Shown one piece after another: positions 41,556-52,453 of a stretch of 64,000 bases of DNA (positions within the stretch are counted from its first letter, which is position 1; every line of letters starts with the position of its first letter). A model generated the notes under the pieces. The model had not been told where the DNA came from. It did no database searches and worked only from the letters and a program-made list of their open reading frames with translations. The translations under genes were made by a program, and so were the position numbers. The DNA is from Melieria omissa (lineage: Eukaryota; Arthropoda; Insecta; Diptera; Ulidiidae): the NCBI GenBank assembly GCA_963971225.1, contig OZ020269.1:76050450-76114449 (forward strand), written 5' to 3'.

Positions 41556-42824
41556 TCAGGTCAGTCCATAAGTTCGTGCGCTTTTTTTCAATAGTTTCAG
41601 AATAGGCGCTTTTTGCATACAAAATATTATTCGTGGGAGATAACGGAATTTTTTTAATTTTCTCTGGTGTATTGTGCATTCATCAAGTGATTTTAATCGC
41701 GGAAAGAAGCACACTTTGTTAAAAAATAAATTGGAATCTTCGAACGAGTATAAAAGGCATATTTTGTATTTTTTTTATAAAAGTGGAAAAAATGCAACAA
41801 CTGCTGCTGCAGAAATAAACGCAGCTCATTGGGAGAATGTCGTGAGTCTAAGGACTGCGAAAAAGTGGTTTTCCAAATTCCGAACTGGTGATTGGGACGT
41901 TGAGGATGCCCCACGCTCTGATCGTCCTGAGGTGCTTAAGTCCGCGCCATGCTGGAACTCGTGGAAGCAGAGCCAAGTTGGACAGTCGATATGATGACTA
42001 GAAGGTTAAATTCATCCCATGGAACAGTTTATAGGCACCTGGCTCAATTGGGCAAGGTTCCAAAGCTTGGTAAATGGGTTCCGCATAAACTTCCCGTCGC
42101 AAAGAGTGTGAATACAGCAGAGAGTGAATGTGTGTTCTCAGCTGCTACAGCGGCTTAGAAATGAGAGTTTTTTGAACCGTTTTGTTACTGGGGATGAAAA
42201 ATGGGTCTTTTACAACAATCTTGTTCTCAAACGCCAGTGGTTAGATAAGGTGAATCACCAGCACTAACGCCCTGAGATGGCCTTCACCCCAAGAAGATTG
42301 TCCTGCTTATTTGATGGGATATGACCGGTATCGTTTATTTTGACCTGCTGGAACCAAGCCAGACGATCACAGCTGATTATTATTGCCATAAGCTATCCAA
42401 ACTGAATAAAGCACTTGCAAAAAATCGACCGTCTTTAGCCAATAAACGCAAAGTTTTGTTTCACTACGACAACGAAAGACAGACCTTAGGCAAGCTGAAT
42501 GAGCTCGGATGAGAGCTTATGCCGCATCCACCATACTCTCCGGACATTACACCTTGCGATTATCACCTTTTCCGCGGACTTCAGTCCCATATGAGTAATA
42601 AGAACTACACTCCAAAAGGAGCTATAAAAAAGGATATCGACGCGTATTTTGGCTCCTAGGACAAACAATTTTTGGAGCAGGGAATTAAAAATTTGCCTAA
42701 ACATTCGGAAGACATTGTAAATAATGCAGGAAAATATATTATTGACTAAAAAATACTGAAAACTTCGTTTTTATTTATTTTAAAACCACCTAAGAAAAAC
42801 GCACGAACTTATGGACTGACCTGA
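41556..42824 (+). mobile_element. Mariner element, degenerate
   Basis: Perfect 25-bp inverted ends start TCAGGTCAGTCCATAAGTTC and are flanked by TA (41554-41555 and 42825-42826). The 1269-bp element has full mariner size and carries a broken transposase on the plus strand. Confidence 0.9.
41674..42749 (+). pseudogene. Mariner (DD34D) transposase, frameshifted
   Basis: The order of blocks is complete but spread over frames. The N-terminal helix-turn-helix has TAKKWFSKFRTGDWDVEDAP; the second DNA-binding part reads SSHGTVYRHLAQLGKV. The first catalytic Asp is in TGDEKWVFYNN near 42185, the second in VLFHYDNER near 42455, and the third in SPDITPCDYHLF near 42540. The end is KYIID then TAA at 42747-42749. 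There are at least three frameshifts and a stop in ELG-stop-ELMPHPPYS. It is non-functional. Confidence 0.85.
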
Positions 42825-42916
42825 TATTTAAGTTCACTATAGTGAACTATATAGTCTCCTTCTACACTCTTGGTCAAGCTTCATGCCAAATACAAGTCAG
42901 CCAGATTAAATTGTTT

Positions 42917-43446
42917 AGAGCCCGACCGATTCTCACTTTTTTGGCCGATGTCAATGCCGATTAATCGACCGGAAGGGCTAGAATCAGCCGATGTCAATGC
43001 CGATTCCGTAAAAAATATAAAATGAATGGATTCAATCAAAAAAGTTAATTTTTCAAAAGAACAGCAACGAAGGGGCTATATTACATATACATTTATTACG
43101 TATACAAATATATTGCATAACATACACGTATTTCGCATAATTAACAAAAAACCGAAGAAATAAATATCAAAAACGAAATAAAATCACAAGAGAATCTAGC
43201 GTATACCTTAACATATATTTAAAAATACATATATATAATAAATATATAATATATCACAACCATTTATTCCACGTGTCCACTGGGATAAATAAAAATGCGA
43301 CTGGACTTATTATTAAATATTGCATTAAAATTCAGTTTCTTCTTAATCTTAACATGCGATGTGGCATCGGTCAAAAAATGCCAATGCTGATACCAATTTT
43401 TGTGACCGATACTAGCCGATACCGAACAACCGATCAGACTCCACAC
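42917..43446. mobile_element. Possible hAT-like MITE with GGCCGAT repeats
   Basis: The left side (AGAGCCCGACCGATTC) and, inverted, the right side (GGAGTCTGATCGGTTG) are loosely similar. GCCGATGTCAATGCCGATT occurs twice near the left end and related words occur inverted at the right. No target duplication could be confirmed. Confidence 0.35.
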
Positions 43447-43449
43447 CAC

Positions 43450-44279
43450 CAGTAAAGAAGGATGTACTTAAAAAAAGGAATCGATCAAAAATTTAATAGA
43501 TACCCAGGTTCAAAACTCCGTTGCTGCTAACACCGAAAAAACCAACAAAAAATGGCAAACCTCTGAGAGTAATATTGCCTATGAAAAAGGTCCCAACTCG
43601 TCGTTCGGATTCGGCAAAAAACTGTAGGTATCTTCCAACCTTGTATAAAATTCGCACAACACGGATGGTTGCGGGCAAGGTATATTAACAAGGTACGCCA
43701 GACTCAGAGAGCCATCAAAATAAGGGGACCAAATCAGAGTTGCTTTTTGTTAGGAATGAATTGTTGGTCGCATCTTTTAGTATTTGTTCCTCAAACTCTA
43801 AAAACTGCGTTTATGTAGGACAAATGTTATAATTAGTTAGTTTTAATGGAATGCCACAAAGATAATACCAAATTGTTATAGTGTTGCTGAATGTCTTATA
43901 TGTACATATTTTGCCCATTCAAAAATAAAAATGTAATGTAAATTTCTATGGAAGAGTTTTTGATAATTTTTTATTTACGTAAAATCTTTTTCTCAGTTGT
44001 CTTTGTTTTAAGTTTTTGTTTAAGTTCCTTATTCTAAAATACATTCTACATTAAAATAAGGTTTTTTTACTTCTTCAGCAAGCTGAACAAAATTAGAAAA
44101 AGAACATACAAATTGCTAACACATAAAATTATCAATTTCAATTTATTTCATTCTTTCATTCGTACTCATTCCACAATATATTCTATTGCGTATCAGGCTG
44201 GTGTCATGGGCTATATTTCGCGTATATGTATTTTACAATGTTACCCAATTCTGTACACAAAAGTATAGTTGTACAAACA
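43450..44279. other. Unassigned spacer
   Basis: No gene or terminal repeat is recognised. Confidence 0.45.
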
Positions 44280-44283
44280 ATAT

Positions 44284-44688
44284 TGTTACGAATGCTAGTT
44301 CTAGTGGGCTAGTACGTATCTCAACAATCACTTTATTTCACAGATTTACACTTCACTGTCTTTACACTTAATTATTTGCTTAATTGCTCCGTGTGGCACC
44401 TTCACTAGTCAAAATCAGACTGACTTGCTGCGCCGCACCCGGTTCCCTTTTATACCTGTCCGGCCATCGCGCAGATCGTTCTCGCACATTCCAGAGTGGA
44501 CTAACGGTTTCCATGATGATCGCGACCATCATTGCCAGGCTGGACTAAAAGTTTCCATTATCGCGGCCATCATTGCCAGGTTGGACTAAAAGTTTCCATT
44601 ATCGCGGTCATCATTGCCAGGTTGAATTATGGCACGGCGCGTAGCGACAGGGTTGCCTTGCACAGCGACAGACTGTCTTGTCGTTACG
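44284..44688 (-). repeat. Solo LTR of the Gypsy family, with internal deletion
   Basis: It starts TGTTACGAATGCTAGTTC and ends CTTGTCGTTACG, with ATAT on both sides (44280-44283 and 44689-44692). About 70 bp are missing after GTACGTATCTC relative to the other LTRs. The last base of the usual terminal CA is G. Confidence 0.82.
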
Positions 44689-45008
44689 ATATCAACACTA
44701 TTAGTAGGTTCTTTATTCTACTAAAAGAGCAACCGTTCACAAATAAGAGGGAGGGTACAAATAAGAGCCTGGCGTACCTTGTTAGTATAGCTTGGTTGCG
44801 GGTAGCTAGGCCTTAGGCGCGGTTATCGGGCTGTCGTGCCAGTCAATTATTACTAGGCAGGCGTTTCTGGCAGCTACAGTGTTGAGAAAGCGGCAGCATT
44901 CAAACAAAACCATTGATGGCGTGGATACATCAATAAGGGATTTGATTTCTGATTGCTTATCTGACTAAAAATGTCCAGAGTAAGAGATCCACTGCGATTA
45001 TTGCAGTA

Positions 45009-45113
45009 CGGCTATTACTTCAGCCTGGAAGACGCCGAAGTAACGGCTATAACTTCAGTCTGGAAGACGCTGAAGTAACGGCTATTACTTCAGCCTGGAA
45101 GACGCTGAAGTAG
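45009..45113. repeat. 35-bp hairpin minisatellite, three units
   Basis: Three tandem units begin CGGCTATTACTTCAGCCTGG (45009, 45044, 45079). Each contains ACTTCAGC and its complement GCTGAAGT separated by nine bases, so each unit can fold. Units differ by a few substitutions. Confidence 0.9.
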
Positions 45114-45457
45114 TGGGTTAGGCAAACTTCGTATTTGGTCGTATTTCAAATTTAGTGAAGAATATCCCAATCCAACTCGCTTATTTAACTTAGAACTTGA
45201 CTTGAAACTAACTTGAAATGTTAATTTAGTGTTCAATTGCCACCTTTTTTTAGACCACTCTATCTACCTTGCTGTAATCACCTTCTAGTTCCTAGTTCTT
45301 TTGCAGTAGTGAAGAGCGCTAGTCGCTATCTGCTAATTTTTACGCTTTGAATCCAGGATAAATACTTTATTTATTATTGCGTATGATAAGGCTAGTTTCT
45401 CCTATCTTAGATACTTAGTTCGAAATAGTATTAAATTATGCATTGCCTACTGAAAAG

Positions 45458-45528
45458 CAAGACTACCCCATCTAAGACGTAGGTTAGTCTAACCTAGACT
45501 AACCTACGTCTTAGATGGGGTGGTCTTG
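45458..45528. repeat. Palindrome with 33-bp arms and 5-bp loop
   Basis: The arms 45458-45490 and 45496-45528 are complementary with one mismatch. The left arm contains CCCCATCTAAGACGTAGGTT. The loop is AACCT. No coding or terminator context is visible; in a eukaryote it may be the closed end of an element or a recent inverted duplication. Confidence 0.92.
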
Positions 45529-46616
45529 AAATCGTAATCACGGGCAACGAGGCGGTAAACATGGACATGTATTGGAGGCATGGCAAAAGCTACTTAGTTT
45601 AAGTATCAAATTATTAACATTCTCCCAAAGTATTACCCTTGATTGCCATCATTCACCAACAGATAAAATACTAACACATTATGAGTTTTGGGTTATGTAA
45701 TTGTATTTATTTATTGCGATTGAAAATAAACTAGCGTAGTAATACTATATTCGCCATATCTTTTACCACGGCCAAAACACTTACATTTACATAGGTATCG
45801 TCTCTTCGAACATTTTCATCGCACTTAATATTTTACCGAAAAATTGCAATGGGGCTCGCAATGGAACATGAAACATGCAATAAACACCGTGTAAGTACAA
45901 CTGGAATTAATTGTTTATATCCATAACATTTGTGAATAACATAAAAAGATTTCATTTCTAACACACTGGTTATTTATTGGTTATTTGTTGCTTGTAAAAT
46001 TCGCGCTCATTTAATATTCCATAGTATTTAAAAACTTTTGATTCGTTCAATGTGTTCGGTTCTACTTTTAAAGCGTTTGTATTGGTTTGCAACATTCTTA
46101 ACATTGCTTTGTAGCTTTCAAATTATTTTGCTTTGTAATGCTTGCATATTTAGCACATCCACATGTACGCACGTACACGTTATTTTATTTGTTACGCTTT
46201 ATACTTGTGGTGTGATAGATGTAATTAACATTGTATTTAGTTTTTGTGGTGTAAATATTTCAAATATATGTATGTATGTGTTTCGCTATTACAATACAGC
46301 ATATCAAGTCCAACACATGTATATTACATCATTTAAGTGGCTGCTAAAGCTGAACAATATTTTTAGTAAGGTCGATCCAGTTCCGATCCAGTTCCAACGC
46401 ACACGAGTGGTCCCCTGTCTGTAATAATATCCATCGTTTAAAAATCTCCCCCCCACTCAGAATTCATAAATAAATTTGCATTTTACTACAGGGTTATCCA
46501 TTTTTCGGTTTCAAAAGTAAAGTTAAATAGCCCACACATAAAGATATGATTTCGATGAAACTTTTATTTTATGATAATGCTTGGACCTTGTCATTACATA
46601 CGAAATACAATGTCAT
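45529..46616. other. Unassigned AT-rich spacer
   Basis: No convincing gene. The 128-codon frame at 46038-46424 is rich in Phe, Leu and Cys with no recognisable domain and is probably a chance frame. Confidence 0.45.
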
Positions 46617-46879
46617 TTAACCCTTTCGGCTATTCTATGCCATATGGCTTGGAATAAGTACCTGTTTTAGGTCAAAAAACTTATTATTATTATTTTATAT
46701 TTTTTGTATTTTTCTCTAAAGTTTTTGTACCAAATGATGAAAAAATTTGTTGGGTTCAGGGTTCAAAAAGTGCACGTTCCTATCAAGCTGCGTATTTTAC
46801 AAAAAAGATCACTTCGTACTTTTATTTATTCTATTACAAAAATCAATTTATTTCAAAGCTTTATGTAAGTAATCTAGTA

Positions 46880-48126
46880 AGAGGTGAACCAGAAAAAATT
46901 TAGAATTTTTACGCATCCAGCATTCGAAATTGCCTAGAGTTAGGAGGCTGGTATTTGGGAGTGAAAGTATCTATAAATATTGCAGTTTCTTGCTATATAA
47001 CTCAATTGCATCTTGGATCTACTTTAGTCAACATTTCCAGCCCGCAAAAGCGCTGCCGCAAATTAATACTGGACATTTACTTGACTGATAAGTAACGGTT
47101 TATAATGTTATAAACAACTACAACGTGGGAAACTCCATCTACAGAGCCGAAGAATCAGGCAGAAAAAAGGGTCCAAGTAACCCAGAAGTGCTGAAGAGGC
47201 TTGTTAGCACATATCGGAATAAACCCACGAGGGCAACTTGAGATGTTGCAGCTGCATCAGGCACATCGCAATCAACTGAGATGCGATATAAGCGAAGTCA
47301 AGGGTTAAGGACCTACGAAGAGCAGAAAGTGCCTGACCGGTCGGAAGCAAAAGAAAAAATAGGGAAGACGCGGGCTCGAAAACTGTATGACGATTACGTA
47401 ACCAAGTTTCATTGCGTGATTCTCGATGATGAAACCTACTCTAAGGTGGAATTCAAGCAGTTGCCTGGGAATGCCTATTTCACTAAAAACAATAAGAATG
47501 GAACACAAAGAAAGTACTCCAAAGTGAAATACACCAAATTTCCAAAACGCTTCATGGATTGGCAAGCTATTTGCACCTGTGGTCTACGGAGCAAGGCGTT
47601 CATTACGACAGGAACAATAAACTCTAGAATTTATATAAAAGAATGTATGCAAAAACGCCTTCTACCATTTGTTGAATAGCACAAAGGAACAGTTTTGTTT
47701 TTGCCAGACCTAGCGACAAGCCACTACTCCAGGTCAACTATGGAATAATATGAATGAAATTGTGTCACGGTGGTCCCAAAAGAGGCAAATCGTCCCAACT
47801 GCCTGGAACTTCGGCCTATTGACAGATATTGGGCTGTAATGAAGCAAACTCTAAGAAAAACTAAAAAGTTTGCAAAAATGATGTACAGTTCCGAAATCGA
47901 TGGAAGCAAGCCTATGCAATAGTCACCGAAAGTACTGTCCAGTCTCTAACTAAGACCATTAAGAAAAATATAAAAAAATTTTGCAACCACTAATTATATT
48001 TCATGAAATTGTTTTGTGAATCCGAGTTTAAGAAATGTATAATAAACTACAGTTTATTTTAGTAAAATCTATTACTTTTTTGTTAATGTGTTCTTAAAAA
48101 TTCTAAATTTTTTCTGGTTCACCTCT
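46880..48126 (+). mobile_element. DD37E-type transposon, degenerate
   Basis: Perfect inverted ends of about 32 bp start AGAGGTGAACCAGAAAAAAT and are flanked by TA (46878-46879 and 48127-48128). The 1247-bp interior encodes a broken transposase on the plus strand, related to that at 7698-8720. Confidence 0.88.
47137..47990 (+). pseudogene. DD37E-type transposase relic, third catalytic residue Asp
   Basis: The open part (47281-47679) holds the first catalytic block VILDDETYSK and the following FKQLPGNAYFT and WQAICTCG blocks, much like 7698-8720. After a TAG stop the second block reads FLPDLATSHYS. Then, past two more stops, ELRPIDRYWAV occupies the third position, with Asp instead of the usual Glu. 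The N-terminal DNA-binding part is only partly readable and contains a stop. The copy is non-functional. Confidence 0.75.
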
Positions 48127-48456
48127 TAGGTATTTATTGCTTTAGTAAGTGTAAAAAAAGCTAGATTCCCAACATAGTTCACTAAGGCTGTGCGATTTTT
48201 TTTTATTTCTTACTATGCCATATGGGCATCTCTCAGTGGCACGGACGCGACATTCGCACGCTTTCAATTACACCAAAACCAATAAAGAAACACAAAAGTC
48301 GATATGGTTTTTTAGTGTTCTAACGCGCTGAAATAGTGCTACATTTTAGAAATATATTAGAAAGATTTAGTACAAATTAGTACAAAATAAAAAGCAATTT
48401 TGCAATGAAACGGACGCGACAAACAAAGACGTTTTTTTGAAGCTCTTATAGAAATA

Positions 48457-48786
48457 CAGTGCAATCGCGAAAACGTAAACTAATAAAAACCAAGGCTGTT
48501 CACGTTTACGAGATTGTTGAAGTTTACGATAGTTGAAAAATACGTTTTTTTTTGTGTGAAACTCCTTATAAAAAAGATAATTGAATTAAGTTTTATAACA
48601 AAAAGTTAAAAGGGACGAGTATATACACATTTAAGGTTGTGGGCGATGAAATGTTTGCGAAAGAGATACACAACAGTTCACGTTTTAGAGCTTTCAAGCA
48701 TTGTTCACGTTTTAGAGTATTCAATAGGAAAAAAAAGTGTTCACGTAATCGAGAGTTCACGTAATCGAGTTTCCGCGAGTGCACTG
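48457..48786. mobile_element. Pogo/Tigger-like MITE
   Basis: The ends CAGTGCAATCGCGAAAACGT (left) and inverted CAGTGCACTCGCGGAAACTC (right) are flanked by TA (48455-48456 and 48787-48788). GTTCACGTnnnnGAG words recur at 48500, 48667, 48703, 48738 and 48753. There is no coding capacity in 330 bp. Confidence 0.72.
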
Positions 48787-48830
48787 TATACAAAATTGAG
48801 CGATTTTTGGGAACTTTTTTTTTATATATA

Positions 48831-49400
48831 GGGTGTTTTTTTAGAGGTTTGTTTTTCGAATAGAGATAAAACTGGCATTTTGTGGTCAAATCATAATGAA
48901 CAGGTTGACAAAAGAACAACGCTTGCAAATCGTGCAAATTTATTTCGAAAATAATGGTTCAGTTCGCGAAGTTTACCGCAAGCTCCGTCCATTTTATGGT
49001 CGACATAATCGTCCATCAGAGCAAAATCGGTCCATCCATCGGTTAACCATGGGTCGTTTTCGCACTACGTTTACTCTATGTGATAATACGCATCCGCAGA
49101 GACGTCGAACAGTGCGCACCGAAGAAACAATTGCCGCTGTAGAGCAAAATGTTGAAGAGGACCCGAATGAATCGATTCGCCACCGTGCACAGCAATTGGA
49201 GCTTTGTCCATCAACTTTAAAAATTGGACCTGTAGAATTGGCTTTATTCGAGCCAGCCGCGGGGGCCACATGCCCGAAATCATATTTAAATATTAATGGC
49301 ATAAAATTATCCTTCCAATAAAGCCAAATTGATGGACATTAAAACGATTTTCTTGTGTTTTATTTCAATTCGAAGTTCTATACCTCTAAAAAAAACACCC
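48831..49400 (+). mobile_element. TA-flanked transposon derivative encoding only a helix-turn-helix domain, copy 2
   Basis: The same ends (GGGTGTTTTTTTAGAGGT and inverse) and the same internal deletion as 28712-29305, with TA at both sides (48829-48830 and 49401-49402). Size 570 bp, plus orientation. Confidence 0.87.
48896..49321 (+). CDS. Truncated transposase, N-terminal helix-turn-helix domain
   Basis: The 141-codon frame starts MNRLTKEQRLQIVQIYFENN. FYGRHNRPSEQ and the arm VRTEETIAAVEQNVEEDPNE place it in the same IS630/mariner-group family (DUF4817 helix-turn-helix) as 28818-29195. After QQLELCPSTL the frame crosses the internal deletion into 3' DNA and stops before the element end. It lacks all catalytic residues. 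Two copies in the window keep this frame open, so the derivative may spread using a transposase supplied elsewhere. Confidence 0.72.
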   Translation: MNRLTKEQRLQIVQIYFENNGSVREVYRKLRPFYGRHNRPSEQNRSIHRLTMGRFRTTFTLCDNTHPQRRRTVRTEETIAAVEQNVEEDPNESIRHRAQQLELCPSTLKIGPVELALFEPAAGATCPKSYLNINGIKLSFQ

Positions 49401-49870
49401 TATATATACATACAAATGAAGGTCAAAACATAACTTTTCTTCGTAGACTTATGAAATATGAGAATTTTGACTTACCTTTTTTTAATTAGGTATATCATGA
49501 ATACGGACGCGACATCACGGACGCGACAAATTTTTCCAAAGGTATTCCCCTTATTAAATACAGTAATGTTTTTCATTATAACACTTCAACTTTTAATAAA
49601 AATAACAAATAACAAGCTAAATTCCAGTTACAGTAATCAAAATAAGGAAAAAATAAAGTTAAAAGTTCTTAGTGTGGTTTATTTAATTTTCCTGAGGAAC
49701 TCTATTGGAATTAGATCTTGTTTAATATCGTGCGCAAAGCTCTTACATAGATTAGCAATGCACCTTTCATTCATCACATCGCAGCAAACTGGTTTTAGAA
49801 ATAACTTAATAAATTAATTAAATTAAATTAATTAACTAGCTGAACATATTTGTACAGTATTTTTCATTAA

Positions 49871-50302
49871 CACTTTCCGGAAATTTGTATGATATATCGT
49901 ACAATTTTTTTGAAAGATTTTTTTGACAGCGAACGTATTTTTTATGAAACGGCTTTTTAATTCTTATTAAGTAGGTTATGTTTTACCATTCTGTTTGAAA
50001 ATATAAATCACAATAGCCGTGGCTCTACAGTGTAAGTGCGTTTTGTAAGAAGCTCTTTGCAAGAATTTGGCGATGCGATGCTTCTGCGGAGGAATTTTTA
50101 AATATGTAATACTTTTTAGTAGCAAAAAGGCAAACAATTTCAAAGTTTGAATCTCATTTGCTTTATAAAACTTATTAAATTTAACAATTTTTGCTTCTAA
50201 ATATTTTTCCCGAGCCTTTAAAAAATTGTACGATATATCGTACAAATGACCACAAGGGTTGCAAAGCTTTGTACGATTTATCGTACAAATGGCAGGCAAA
50301 GG
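49871..50302. mobile_element. TTAA-type MITE with subterminal palindromes (probable)
   Basis: The left end is TTAA then CACTTTCCGGAAATTTGTAT; the right side has two possible ends, AAATGACCACAAGGG and AAATGGCAGGCAAAGG, each followed by TTGCAA. Next to each lies TTGTACGATATATCGTACAA or a near copy (49885-49904, 50226-50245, 50269-50288). The arrangement matches the fragment at 20388. The left TTAA is intact; the right target is diverged. Confidence 0.5.
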
Positions 50303-50441
50303 TTGCAAGTGATGTTTGCATTTTGTTTTAAGTTATGGATTGGCAACAGAATTTTTCTGTTTGGTTGAATGCCACGCCCATCACTAAATCGTATGACTAA
50401 TAAAATTCGACTGTTCGACTAAATAGTTGATAGTTCTATTC

Positions 50442-50975
50442 AGAAATAACAATTACTTAACGATTTTGTGTTTCACTGGGCAGACACAGATTATGTAAGG
50501 TTAGACATGAGTACTTGCCACTCCCACTACGATAATAAGAATCGGCTATATTCGGTATCTTTCTACAAAGCTATATAGTGTTTAGTTGATTCTGTGTTTT
50601 ATTTAGGGGAAAAGGGCTTTGCAACAGCAATAACGGTTTTATAAGGCCTGATAAATGTTACTCAATTGTTTATATATATAATTTATATAGTTTTTGATCA
50701 AAATGAAATCACGTTTTGATTTTTGTTGTTATAATTTATGTTTTCTTATCAAATAGACCAATGAATTGTTCATAAAATTAAAAAAACACGAAAAAAAAGT
50801 TTCATGCATTTTTACTCCTTTGCGGACCATTGTACAATATAACATACAAATTTGATTGAGCTGGAATTCCCAACCTAAATGATTTTTTGGATATTTTCTT
50901 GTATTTTATTGCTAAAATGTTCAATGAGAGTCAATATTTTGAAAAAAAATTGTATCTCAAGAAATGCGAAAATTT
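50442..50975. repeat. Duplicated segment, copy 2 with empty MITE site (partner 19587-20547)
   Basis: Similar along its length to copy 1, but the block ACTACGATAATAAGAATCGG (50527-50546) is uninterrupted where copy 1 carries the 438-bp MITE. It also contains the decayed palindrome at 50830-50849. Confidence 0.85.
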
Positions 50976-51196
50976 ACCGGAAATCAAAAACAAACGAATC
51001 GATTCAGAGCTTCCGGTTACGGACGCGACAAATTTTAAACACCCATAAAATCTTTTTCCGATTTTGCCGGGAACCAATTATTATATTTTCCTAACGGGAA
51101 CAATGCACCTATTTAAAAACTGACAGCTACTTGCATTTCAAAAGTTTGGCCACTAATGGCAACAACTAATAAGGTTTCTTGGGCACGGACGCGACA

Positions 51197-51855
51197 ATAG
51201 GATACAGGAAGAAGCAAACTAACAAAACTTCCGTTCTTCGAACTCCACTTTCTCTCGCTTTCTCTAATACATAAGATTGTTGTTAGTAGAAAACTTTTGC
51301 ATTACAAGAAAAATATTATATTACTTGAATAAGATAAAAACGCAAAGAAAAAATGTGCATATAATTCGTCAAAAGGCTCAGAAAAAATTTTTTTTCTTTT
51401 ACAGTAGTATATTTCGGTCAAAAATTAAAAAAAAATTAAAAATTCTGTAACATTTATAAAATATTATTATATCGGGGGTTGTGTTCAAATGGCTTGGCTC
51501 CATTTATGGTGAAGAAGGTACAAACGAGGTCACCAGATTTTGTGCTGAGCAAAAAAAAGAGAAGCGCTATACCACAACCTAATGTTGGAGGTGTTTACAA
51601 TTAAAATATAAATAAGAATCTTCCTGACACCCCATCAACTTCGAATCCTAAGATATCATATGAAAGGGCTCTTTCAGTTTCGACTCATTTCGATGGCATT
51701 GAACATTGGCCGGAGTATACAACTGTAAGACGTATTTCTAAAGTAGGATGCAAAGGATATGCTAGATACTTTTCCTCAAAATGAAAGGTCCATCTATGCA
51801 TTCCAAATGACGCCAGAAATTGCCATGAAAAAGTTTACCATAAAAAATAAGGTAA
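51197..51855. other. Unassigned AT-rich spacer
   Basis: No gene or element boundary recognised. Confidence 0.45.
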
Positions 51856-51862
51856 GTTAAAG

Positions 51863-52446
51863 CCCAGAACAAACAATATACAGAATGCGCATCTCGTGTA
51901 AAGAAAATTTTCTTTGCTGGCTTCAGCGGTAGGACCCGTTTGTTGGTGCGGGGGAAGCAGTAAAGGGGACGAGAACGCACAGAGCGCGATTGCGTAAGCT
52001 GAGAAGCTGTACAAATGGCTACAATGAAAATAAATATATGTGTTAAATATTGAAACAATCAAGACGCATTAAGAAAGTGAAAATAAGTGAAAAACTATTG
52101 CTACAATGTTGTGCTAATTATAATTATCAGAGAAAAAAATTTTAATCAGTTCTGGTGCTGCAACTACCTATTGAATTTACTCTTGCCATCGCTTTGCCAA
52201 ATCAACGACCATTTCAATGTGCACGAGTAAAGCCAAGCTGGCTTGCTGCGGAAAGCAACAACATTGCGTGTTGTTTTCGAAATGAGAATAAAGCCCAAAA
52301 CCATCGAATCTATGCGTGTACATCAATTTGCGCTTACTCTATCGGTTCCCTTTACATTTTCCTCACTTTTGTTGCTTCCCGCCCGCGTCTGAAATGAAAT
52401 CGCAAAATTATTTCAGATGCGCCTTCTGTATACTGTTTATTCTGTG
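51863..52446. mobile_element. TIR element with 7-bp target duplication, group A, second copy
   Basis: The left end CCCAGAACAAACAATATACA and inverted right end CACAGAATAAACAGTATACA are flanked by GTTAAAG (51856-51862 and 52447-52453). It is similar to 3317-4145 in reverse, including GCTGCGGAAAGCAACAACAT and the CCATCGAATCTATGCGTGTA block. It is about 245 bp shorter. No coding capacity is recognised. Confidence 0.75.
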
Positions 52447-52453
52447 GTTAAAG

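Larger units (their letters stand above)
48241..51196 (+). repeat. Six dispersed copies of the 12-mer ACGGACGCGACA
   Basis: Exact, same-strand copies occur at 48241, 48410, 49503, 49517, 51019 and 51185 (start positions). The motif is GC-rich in AT-rich DNA. Two of the copies are 14 bp apart. Two transposons (48457-48786 and 48831-49400) and the 49.9-50.3 kb MITE lie between copies, so the array predates them or belongs to a larger interrupted element. Confidence 0.85.

Noticed and set aside
45009..45113. CRISPR array
   Set aside because: Units are contiguous without spacers, there are only three, and the genome is eukaryotic.
45458..45528. Rho-independent terminator
   Set aside because: The genome is eukaryotic, and the stem is far longer than such terminators and has no T tract after it.
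46038..46424. 128-codon frame as a small membrane protein
   Set aside because: Composition is Phe/Cys/Leu-rich as expected for T-rich DNA, with no motif, no splice support and no neighbour context.
46617..46650. TTAA then CCCTTTCGGCTATTC and a GCCATATGGC palindrome as the left end of another TTAA element
   Set aside because: No inverted right end could be found to the right, so it is not called as an element.
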